Shown here piece by piece: positions 1 through 4,672 of a stretch of DNA of 7,163 nt. This DNA is from Alphaproteobacteria bacterium. Lineage in GTDB: Bacteria; Pseudomonadota; Alphaproteobacteria; UBA8366; GCA-2717185. Both the position numbers and the translations under genes were made by a program. Position 1 is the stretch's first letter. Each line of letters starts with the position of its first letter. Location of the stretch: assembly GCA_016764135.1 (NCBI GenBank), contig JAESSL010000349.1, positions 1 through 7,163 on the forward strand. Direction: 5' to 3'. The notes beneath the pieces were generated by a model, which was given only the letters and a program-made list of their open reading frames with translations, had not been told where the DNA came from and searched no databases.

Positions 1-261
1 CAAAAAGACGTGTGCTTCGCTCCGGTCCTGAGCATGAGCGAGGCTGTCGAGCACCCGCAAAACGTCCACCGGGGAACATTCATCGATGTTGACGGGGTGA
101 CGCAGCCAGGCCCGGCGCCGCGCTTTGAGCGCACGCCGAGCGCAGTTCAATCGGGTTGCGCCTACGCGGGCGAGCAAACCCGAGAGGCGTTGAGCGATTG
201 GGGGTTCCCGGAGGACGCAACGGATTCCTTGCTGGCGTCAGGGGCGGCCAAACAAAGATAA
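1..261 (+). CDS. CaiB/BaiF CoA-transferase family protein, C-terminal part
   Basis: Only the last 86 codons are in the window; the reading frame is open from base 1 and ends at TAA 259-261. The visible protein has the C-terminal pattern of the CaiB/BaiF family (alpha-methylacyl-CoA racemase, formyl-CoA transferase and relatives): DVCFAPVLSMSEAVEHPQN, then an R-G-T-F segment, then a GPAPRFERTP stretch, and finally a G-E-Q-T-R-E-A-L-S-D-W-G-F helix. Known members move CoA between carboxylic acids or epimerise 2-methylacyl-CoA in the cytosol. The catalytic aspartate of this family lies in the N-terminal half, outside the window, so activity and substrate cannot be judged. The next gene is on the same strand after a 128-bp gap and could be cotranscribed, though the gap is long for an operon. 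Family assignment is fairly secure; racemase versus transferase is open. Confidence 0.85.
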   Translation, partial: QKDVCFAPVLSMSEAVEHPQNVHRGTFIDVDGVTQPGPAPRFERTPSAVQSGCAYAGEQTREALSDWGFPEDATDSLLASGAAKQR

Positions 262-389
262 TCGCCGCGCCTCGACACGCGCCGCTTCTACACACCACTT
301 TAACAAAAGACTGGAAATCCCGTTCCGCCCTCCCCATCTTTCGCACAAAAGCGGCGCCATCGTCGCATGTGCAATTCAGGAGACTCCCA

Positions 390-1235
390 ATGACCCAATC
401 CGCCATCGCGCAAAACGCGAACGCACCCGTTGACGCCGTCTTGACGTTTATCAAGCGACAGGACACGAAGCCCTATTTCAACAGCTCCGCCATCACCGGC
501 GGCGCGCCAGAGATTTTCTTCGAAACCGAAAACCGCAATGTATCCATCGAAGATTTTCGCCCGCTGGCCGCTAAAGCGTCGATGGATGTAGAAGGATTTG
601 AACTCCTGCGCAGCCCCACGGCGGTCGCTGATTTATACGACGACGAGGCCATCGACACCGCCTACGCGGTGGAGATCAAAGCCTTGTTGACCGAACGATT
701 TGGCGCGACCGCCGTCCATATCTTCGATGTTACAAGACGCTCTGACGGTGATGTCGGCGCCGCCAACCCAGATGGGCTTCGTGGTCCCGCAAACCGGGTC
801 CATGTGGATTATACGCCCAAAAGCGGGCCCCAACGAACCCGCGATGTGCTCGGCGACGACGAAGCCGAACGGCTGTTCAAGTCAGGCGCTCATATTGTCC
901 AGGTCAATGTCTGGCGTCCCATCAGCGGCCCGGTAAAGCGGTCGCCCTTGGCCCTGGCGGATGCCTCCAGCGTCAATGCGGATGAATTGATCGCCACCGA
1001 TCAGATATTTCCGGACCGGGTTGGCGAAATTTACAATGTCGCCCATGCGGACACCCAGCGTTGGTACTACGCGCCGGAAATGGAGCGCGACGAAGTCTTT
1101 CTCATCAAGGGCTGGGACAGCATCGATGATGGCCGCGCCAAATTCACGCCCCATGGCGCGTTCGCCCTCCAAAATTCTCAAGACGCGCCGCCTCGTGAAA
1201 GCATCGAAGTGCGCACGCTCGTCGTGATTGAGTAG
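390..1235 (+). CDS. CmcJ/NvfI-type putative non-heme iron oxygenase
   Basis: The protein is 281 aa. The ATG at 390 is chosen because AGGAG lies at 379-383, 6 nt upstream, and the frame upstream of it shows no family resemblance. It resembles the CmcJ/NvfI/AsaB group, whose members include the cephamycin C protein CmcJ and fungal Fe(II)/2-oxoglutarate enzymes such as the NvfI endoperoxygenase. Landmarks: NRVHVDYTPKSGP (H138-x-D140, the likely HxD iron ligands), VNVWRPISGPVKRSPLALAD (173-191), RWYYAPEM (224-231), KGWDS (240-244), TPHGAF (253-258, H255 as probable distal iron ligand) and R276 near the C-terminus as a candidate 2-oxoglutarate anchor. The ligand roles are inferred from family pattern, not shown. 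Cytosolic; no signal peptide or membrane segment. No secondary-metabolite cluster surrounds it. Substrate unknown. Confidence 0.85.
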   Translation: MTQSAIAQNANAPVDAVLTFIKRQDTKPYFNSSAITGGAPEIFFETENRNVSIEDFRPLAAKASMDVEGFELLRSPTAVADLYDDEAIDTAYAVEIKALLTERFGATAVHIFDVTRRSDGDVGAANPDGLRGPANRVHVDYTPKSGPQRTRDVLGDDEAERLFKSGAHIVQVNVWRPISGPVKRSPLALADASSVNADELIATDQIFPDRVGEIYNVAHADTQRWYYAPEMERDEVFLIKGWDSIDDGRAKFTPHGAFALQNSQDAPPRESIEVRTLVVIE

Positions 1236-1265
1236 GCGATTTTGCTCGGATAACAGATGCCGACA

Positions 1266-1289
1266 GGCCGGGCGATCAGTCGTCCGGCC
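1266..1289. terminator. 10-bp hairpin between convergent genes, candidate terminator
   Basis: GGCCGGGCGA (1266-1275) pairs with TCGTCCGGCC (1280-1289) around a TCAG tetraloop. All ten pairs form in the plus-strand RNA, one as G-U (1272 with 1283). In the minus-strand RNA that pair becomes an A-C mismatch, so the hairpin should be more stable in the transcript of the oxygenase gene, whose stop is 31 nt upstream. The loop contains the stop codon of the convergent SDR gene. No T-run follows on either strand, so this is not a textbook intrinsic terminator. It may instead protect 3' ends or stop transcription weakly. Confidence 0.45.
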
Positions 1290-2106
1290 AAATGACCGTC
1301 GCGGCCGCGAGTTCCGGCCATCCGGCAGGCGACCCTGCAATGGCGGCGGCTTCCGCGTCGGGCAATTCCGGATCCCATTTTCCACCAATAAACCGCTGTC
1401 CGGTCACCGCGTCGGCGTCGCGCGAACATAACCACGCGACGGGCGGTCCCATTACGCCGGGCCGCAGCATCTTGGTCGGATCCATCTCCGCTTCGGGCGC
1501 AATAAAGGGCGTATCCGTCGGCCCGCCCGGCACGACCACATTGACCGTGATTCCGGTGCCGTCCAGTTCCTTCGCCCAGGCGGCGGAAGCGGCTTCGAGC
1601 GCGGCCTTGCTGGCGCCATAGGGCATATTGCGCAACATGGTGAAGAAGCTGGTCGTAACGTTGATGACGCGGCCCCAGCCGCGCTCGCGCATGCCGGGCA
1701 AGGCGGCGCGCATCATTTGCAAAGGACCGTCGATATTGACCGAGAAAAACTGGCCCCAGACTTCCGGCGTCAGTTCTTCAATCGTCAGCAGGTTTTTCTC
1801 GCCATCCGGGCGAATTCGACTGGCGCCAAAACCCGCGTTGTTGACGATAACGTCAACCTGCCCAAACACATCGGAAACCTTGGCCACCGCCGCCTCGCAA
1901 TCTGCTGGTTTGGCGACATCGCCGCCAACCGCCAGCACGCCATTCGTGCCGGCTTCCTTGTTGATCGCCTCTGCGACGCGGGCGGCGGCGTCGCCGTCGA
2001 TGTCCATCAGGGCCAGTCGGTGACCATCGACGATCATCCGTCGCGCCATCGCTTGCCCAATGCCGCCTGCACCGCCGGTAATTATCGCTACCCGTTCATT
2101 CGCCAT
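1276..2106 (-). CDS. SDR family NAD(P)-dependent oxidoreductase
   Basis: The protein is 276 aa, a classical short-chain dehydrogenase/reductase. The cofactor glycine motif TGGAGGIG is at residues 10-17, and D35 in LALMDID at the end of strand 2 suggests NAD(H) preference. NNAG is at 89-92, N124 in the active-site helix, T151-T152-S153 supplies the catalytic serine, Y163 and K167 form YxxxK, and PGG is at 193-195. A C-terminal extension after about 245 (DPELPDAEAAAIAG and on, ending WPDD) is longer than in many classical SDRs. The ATG at 2106 is preferred over one 18 codons upstream because the protein then begins directly at the first beta strand and GGGAAGG lies about 8 nt upstream. It is convergent with the oxygenase gene and divergent from the GST gene. 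Substrate cannot be read from sequence. Confidence 0.92.
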   Translation of the reverse strand: MANERVAIITGGAGGIGQAMARRMIVDGHRLALMDIDGDAAARVAEAINKEAGTNGVLAVGGDVAKPADCEAAVAKVSDVFGQVDVIVNNAGFGASRIRPDGEKNLLTIEELTPEVWGQFFSVNIDGPLQMMRAALPGMRERGWGRVINVTTSFFTMLRNMPYGASKAALEAASAAWAKELDGTGITVNVVVPGGPTDTPFIAPEAEMDPTKMLRPGVMGPPVAWLCSRDADAVTGQRFIGGKWDPELPDAEAAAIAGSPAGWPELAAATVIWPDD

Positions 2107-2131
2107 GATTGCCGCCTTCCCAAAATTAATA

Positions 2132-2174
2132 GCGGCGAAGTATAGAAACCGACCCCCCAATTACCAGCACAATG
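2132..2174 (-). promoter_or_regulatory. Candidate promoter of the SDR gene
   Basis: On the minus strand a TATACT box (2144 to 2139, five of six bases matching the sigma-70 -10 consensus) lies 32 bp upstream of the SDR ATG, giving an expected start near 2132 and a leader of about 26 nt. The hexamer 17 bp upstream of it, CTGGTA, matches TTGACA at only three positions. The call therefore rests mainly on the -10 box and its position. Confidence 0.3.
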
Positions 2175-2180
2175 AAATTC

Positions 2181-2227
2181 GCTGGCGTCACCCCGCGCGG
2201 TGCGACTACGCTGGTCACCAACGGTCA
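2181..2227. repeat. Short direct repeats in the SDR/GST divergent region
   Basis: GCTGGCGTCACC (2181-2192) is followed by GCTGGTCACC (2210-2219), the same sequence with two bases removed. GGTCA occurs at 2213-2217 and again at 2223-2227, ten bases apart and so on the same helix face. CACC (2189-2192) and GGTG (2199-2202) form a small inverted repeat. The elements sit 15-60 bp upstream of the GST start codon, where an operator would be expected, but they are short and may be chance. Confidence 0.25.
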
Positions 2228-2241
2228 TCGGAGAAAATAAA

Positions 2242-2925
2242 ATGTTGAAATTTTATTACAATAACGGCCCCAATCCGGCCAAGGTCGCGTTGTTTCTTGA
2301 AGAGGCCGAACTAACCTATGAACCGATTCCCGTAGACACCCGCAAGGGTGAGCAGTTCACGCCGGAGTATCTCGCGATAAACCCGAACGCCAAAGCGCCG
2401 ACTCTTGTCGATGGCGACGCGACGATCTTCGACAGCAACGCGATACTTTTATATCTGGCGGAAAAGACCGGGAAATTCCTGCCCGGCGACGACCCCGCCA
2501 ATCGAGGACAACTCTTGTCCTGGCTGATGTTCATCGCCTCCGGAATCGGCCCTTATTCCGGTCAATCGGTGCATTTCCAGCGTTATGCGCCTCAAAACAT
2601 GCCATACGCCGTCAACCGGTATCGCTTTGAAGCGAACCGTCACTATGCCATCCTCAACGACAAACTCGCAGACAGCCCCTACATTCTGGGCGATGACTAC
2701 ACCATCGTAGACATGGCCGCATGGGGGTGGGCGCGACTCCTGCCAATGGTGCTGGACGACGACGCCTGGTCCACATTGCCCCATCTCAAACGACTGATCG
2801 ACGAAATCAACGCTCGACCCGCCGTACAGGGAGTCGAAGCGCTGAGGGAGAAACACGCCTTCAAAACCGAGATGGACGCAGATTCCAACCGTTATATGTT
2901 TCCGTCCAACGAAAAATCATCGTAG
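2242..2925 (+). CDS. Nu-class (YfcG/YghU-like) glutathione S-transferase
   Basis: The protein is 227 aa. The ATG at 2242 has GGAGA at 2230-2234, 7 nt upstream. The N-terminal thioredoxin fold (about 1-82) has N11 in NNGPNPAK, an A-P cis-proline at 52-53 and FDSNAILLYLAEKTG (63-77), where S65 should hold the gamma-glutamyl group of glutathione. The C-terminal helical domain (about 88-205) contains GPYSGQSVHFQRYAPQ (103-118), PYAVNRY (121-127) and the N-capping box YTIVD (153-157). These fit E. coli YfcG/YghU, which bind glutathione disulfide and show disulfide-bond reductase activity. Position 9 is glycine, where YfcG has a threonine near the thiol. Cytosolic, transcribed divergently from the SDR gene. 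The biological substrate is unknown; the two neighbours could share a regulator, but nothing proves it. Confidence 0.92.
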   Translation: MLKFYYNNGPNPAKVALFLEEAELTYEPIPVDTRKGEQFTPEYLAINPNAKAPTLVDGDATIFDSNAILLYLAEKTGKFLPGDDPANRGQLLSWLMFIASGIGPYSGQSVHFQRYAPQNMPYAVNRYRFEANRHYAILNDKLADSPYILGDDYTIVDMAAWGWARLLPMVLDDDAWSTLPHLKRLIDEINARPAVQGVEALREKHAFKTEMDADSNRYMFPSNEKSS

Positions 2926-3021
2926 CAGAGAACGAGCTCGTGAACGTTTTGCTACCGCGCTCGCCTGTCAATCGCCGGCCACATTCCTGTCCTTTATATC
3001 TATAACTGAGTAAAGGCGACT

Positions 3022-3813
3022 TTAACGTATCAAGGTAAGCCCACCCTTCCGTTTTCGCCGCCACCGCAAGTAACCCAGAAATCCGAGCCCGCTGGACATA
3101 AGCGGCAAAGAGGCGGGGCCCGGAACCGTCGCCACGGCGTCCAGACGAATATTGTCGAAATTCACTTCCAAGGCTGTTCCATTGCTATTGTCATTTATAT
3201 TGAGGTTGAAAAGGCGAATTTCCAATGCTTGATCCAGAAACAACGGGTTGGCGCCCGTACTAAAGGTCAAATTACGAGTCTGGAATTTATCGTCAACAAT
3301 GGGTGAACCCGTTAATTCTACATCGTCAACCAGCACGTTTCCGCCCGCCAGAAGCTCAATGCGGTACCCTGGAAATCCGCTTAAATCGAAGGTGCCGGAG
3401 CCGATGCCAATATTTCCAACCTCCACCGACAAGGTATATTGAGTATTGGCGGCCAAATTGGTTGTCAGTACCTGGGCCAAGCCAATCTCGCTGGTCCCTA
3501 CTTGGCTCGAGCCTGATATGAATAACAAGGCGACATTGTCTCCGTCAGGCGCCACGCCACCGAAAAAGGGTTGCCCCGGGAGCGATATCGTACCCTGAAC
3601 ATTTGTAAAGCTGCCGGGACTGATGATTGAACCATCATCAATCAGTGACCAGCCGGTCGGGTTTCCGAAGAAAAATATACCGTTATTTTCTGGATCGTCC
3701 TCAAAGGAATGGTTGAGAACCGTGATGGCAAACGCGCTGTTACCGGCGCCGAATAATAGCAATGCAGCAAACCCCAGGTACAATCCGCTCAAAACAGATC
3801 TAATATTCATCAT
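3022..3813 (-). CDS. PEP-CTERM sorting domain-containing secreted protein
   Basis: The protein is 263 aa. An N-terminal signal peptide (residues 1-29) has a basic start, hydrophobic core LYLGFAALLLFGAG and a likely cleavage after A29 (SAFA|ITV). The mature part begins with LNHSFEDD and continues through PTGWSLIDD, PDGDNVALLF, TQYTLSVEVGN, GYRIELLAGGN and VNFDNIRLD. This is the beta-sandwich-like pattern common to PEP-CTERM proteins. The C-terminus has the tripartite sorting signal: VPGPA (230-234, instead of VPEPA), a hydrophobic helix to about 249, then RWRRKRK. Such proteins are exported and processed by an exosortase, often with exopolysaccharide; no exosortase gene is in the window. Two adjacent ATGs (3811-3813 and 3808-3810) could start it; GGGAAAG lies 4 or 7 nt upstream respectively, so the second is plausible. 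The gene is less GC-rich than its neighbours (20/60 at 3181-3240), which hints at separate ancestry. Confidence 0.88.
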   Translation of the reverse strand: MMNIRSVLSGLYLGFAALLLFGAGNSAFAITVLNHSFEDDPENNGIFFFGNPTGWSLIDDGSIISPGSFTNVQGTISLPGQPFFGGVAPDGDNVALLFISGSSQVGTSEIGLAQVLTTNLAANTQYTLSVEVGNIGIGSGTFDLSGFPGYRIELLAGGNVLVDDVELTGSPIVDDKFQTRNLTFSTGANPLFLDQALEIRLFNLNINDNSNGTALEVNFDNIRLDAVATVPGPASLPLMSSGLGFLGYLRWRRKRKGGLTLIR

Positions 3814-3953
3814 TCAACTTTCCCAATTACCCATAATTTATTTCACTAAAATTTGAGCTTAACGCTCTTTAGCAGGCCCGGCCCATACAATGTCCACGAC
3901 ATTGGAAGGACCTGAGTCTGTAGTCATTATGTTATGAGGTTGGTTTGCAGCGA

Positions 3954-3969
3954 TGTGACGAATGTCACT
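3954..3969. promoter_or_regulatory. CRP-like palindrome upstream of the PEP-CTERM gene
   Basis: TGTGA (3954-3958), six bases, then TCACT (3965-3969) matches the CRP-family consensus TGTGA-N6-TCACA in nine of ten fixed positions. Its centre is about 148 bp upstream of the PEP-CTERM start, far for direct activation unless the promoter lies well upstream. Another inverted repeat, CAATGTC-cac-GACATTG, lies at 3888-3904, nearer the gene. Neither site has experimental support and a 16-bp match can arise by chance. Confidence 0.3.
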
Positions 3970-3992
3970 CTGAGCGTAAGTGGGAGATGGGT

Positions 3993-4064
3993 ATGATTAG
4001 TGCCAATGCAGCACTTAAGAGGGCGCTGGACGCCCTATTCGAGGCAGCGTCTCATGTAATTTGA
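3993..4064 (+). CDS. Possible small ORF of 23 codons
   Basis: An ATG at 3993 preceded by GGGAG (3982-3986, 6 nt spacing) opens a 23-codon frame ending at TGA 4062-4064. The peptide begins MISANAALKRALDALFEA and ends SHVI; alternating hydrophobic and charged residues suggest an amphipathic helix. I do not recognise it. It could be a genuine small protein, a remnant of a decayed gene, or chance in a region rich in inverted repeats; its own coding sequence contains two of the hairpins. It runs opposite to both flanking genes. Confidence 0.2.
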   Translation: MISANAALKRALDALFEAASHVI

Positions 4065-4081
4065 ATAGCCCATGAAGGGCG
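4020..4081. repeat. Interlocking GGGCG/CGCCC inverted repeats
   Basis: GGGCG (4021-4025) and CGCCC (4031-4035) form a stem with a five-base loop, extended by A4020-T4036. CGCCC can instead pair with GGGCG at 4077-4081, and the adjoining CTATTC (4035-4040) with GAATAG (4063-4068), giving a long alternative stem. GCCC/GGGC (4068-4080) is a third, local option. The arms are thus mutually exclusive, the arrangement seen in attenuator-like RNAs and some palindromic repeats. No function can be assigned, and no second copy is in the window. Confidence 0.35.
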
Positions 4082-4240
4082 TTTCCAATTGCCGAACCCG
4101 CGTGACGAAGCCTTTGATCGGCCGCCACTAATTGGTCCATCAATTTATCTGTTCAAGACAGTTTTCCAAAACAACTCTACATCACAAATCTCTGAGAAAT
4201 AGTGCAATGGAAAACCGGCGCCCTCAATTGAGAACGTTCG

Positions 4241-4546
4241 CTATATTGACTGGGCGACTTCCATAACGTCCCGGGTGCGAGAAACCCGGTCCTGCCAGAC
4301 TCGATCGAATTCCTTCACCATGGCCTTGATCTCATAGGATTCAAGAATTTGGTTCGCTGTCGCCAGATCCGGGAATTCATAAAAAGCGAGATGCACCAGC
4401 GGGTCGATGGTGCTCCAGCCCCGTTTCGCACTCAACGCCTTGAAATCACGCAGCGCATCGGGCAAATGTTCGGTTTCATACCAATGGTCGAATTTGTCGC
4501 GGTCCGCTTGTGGCACTTCGGCGCGAACGATCAGGTATGCAGTCAT
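4241..4546 (-). CDS. Small EthD-like / dimeric alpha-beta barrel protein
   Basis: The protein is 101 aa, typical length for single ferredoxin-like dimeric alpha/beta-barrel proteins. It starts MTAYLIVRAEVP (first beta strand) and contains FDHWYETEHLPDAL (19-32), the conserved D-x-W-Y-x-x-E-H-L-P-D signature of EthD-like and related proteins, then VHLAFYEFPD (51-60, central strand) and a final helix-strand segment with FDRVWQDRVSRTRDVMEV (80-97). Known relatives work as homodimers and include monooxygenases, decarboxylases and proteins of unknown role; none of these activities can be assigned here. The ATG at 4546 has an excellent ribosome-binding site (AGGGAG, 6 nt spacing). The gene is divergent from ilvA with an 81-bp gap to the ilvA leader ORF, so the two could share control, but no functional link is known. 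Confidence 0.8.
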   Translation of the reverse strand: MTAYLIVRAEVPQADRDKFDHWYETEHLPDALRDFKALSAKRGWSTIDPLVHLAFYEFPDLATANQILESYEIKAMVKEFDRVWQDRVSRTRDVMEVAQSI

Positions 4547-4627
4547 GTTGTACTCCCTCGGCGTCTATGGTGTTTTCGCGCATCATAAGCGCCAATGGCA
4601 TATAACGACCAGACTTAAGGAAACGCG
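4547..4627. promoter_or_regulatory. Divergent promoter region of the small barrel gene and ilvA
   Basis: This 81-bp gap must hold signals for both directions unless transcription enters from afar. A TATGAT box on the minus strand (4587 to 4582, five of six matches to TATAAT) lies 36 bp upstream of the barrel gene's ATG. A TATAAC box on the plus strand (4601-4606, five of six) would start a transcript near 4613, leaving about 15 nt before the leader ATG at 4628. Neither has a good -35 hexamer at 16-18 bp, so both are tentative. Confidence 0.35.
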
Positions 4628-4672
4628 ATGCCGGTCCACCGGCGCGCCAATATGGGACGACCACTAAAGTGA
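4628..4672 (+). CDS. 14-codon leader ORF overlapping the ilvA start
   Basis: ATG 4628 is preceded by AAGGA (4617-4621) at 6 nt, the best ribosome-binding site in this intergenic region. It encodes MPVHRRANMGRPLK and stops at TGA 4670-4672, which overlaps the ilvA GTG (4669-4671) as GTGA. That arrangement usually means translational coupling, with ribosomes ending the leader and restarting on ilvA. A hairpin GCCGG-tcca-CCGGC (with adjacent G-U/A-type closing possibilities, 4630-4643) begins at the leader start codon. The peptide has no isoleucine and one valine, so it is not a classical branched-chain attenuator. It could be a chance frame, but the ribosome-binding site and exact overlap argue otherwise. 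Confidence 0.45.
   Translation: MPVHRRANMGRPLK

Larger units (their letters stand above)
3814..4240. other. Non-coding, structured intergenic region
   Basis: These 427 bp separate the PEP-CTERM start from the 3' end of the small alpha/beta-barrel gene, both on the minus strand, so they are leader or promoter DNA of the PEP-CTERM gene. Composition is low in GC at both ends (32-33% in 60-base counts at 3781-3840 and 4141-4200). It holds several short inverted repeats: CAATGTC/GACATTG (3888-3904), GTGAC/GTCAC (3955-3968), AGTGC/GCACT (3999-4015), AGGGCG/CGCCCT (4020-4036), GCCC/GGGC (4068-4080) and CTCAATTGAG (4223-4232). A small ORF may lie at 3993-4064. From 4082 to 4240 I see nothing coding; GTTTTCC (4161-4167) is repeated in inverse at 4209-4215. 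No tRNA or known riboswitch was recognised. Confidence 0.6.

Noticed and set aside
156..389. In-frame extension of the oxygenase gene upstream to an ATG at 156
   Set aside because: It overlaps the CaiB/BaiF coding end, has no family resemblance, and a clear AGGAG precedes the ATG at 390.
882..1388. 168-codon antisense frame across the oxygenase 3' end
   Set aside because: No recognisable motifs; it lies opposite a well-supported gene and is a typical shadow frame of GC-rich DNA.
2107..2160. Eighteen-codon N-terminal extension of the SDR
   Set aside because: Family proteins begin just before the first beta strand; the ATG at 2106 has a better-placed ribosome-binding site, and the extension contains the candidate -10 box.
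2932..2941. ACGAGCTCGT palindrome after the GST stop as a terminator
   Set aside because: It has no loop, so only about three pairs could form, and the TTTT is separated from it by five bases.
2991..3016. CCTTTA/TAAAGG hairpin between the GST and PEP-CTERM genes
   Set aside because: Six AT-rich pairs around a 14-base loop with no T-run are too weak to call a terminator.
4628..4672. Classical isoleucine/valine attenuator leader for ilvA
   Set aside because: The peptide has no isoleucine or leucine run (no Ile, one Val, one Leu) and there is no terminator hairpin with a T-run; coupling is the better explanation.
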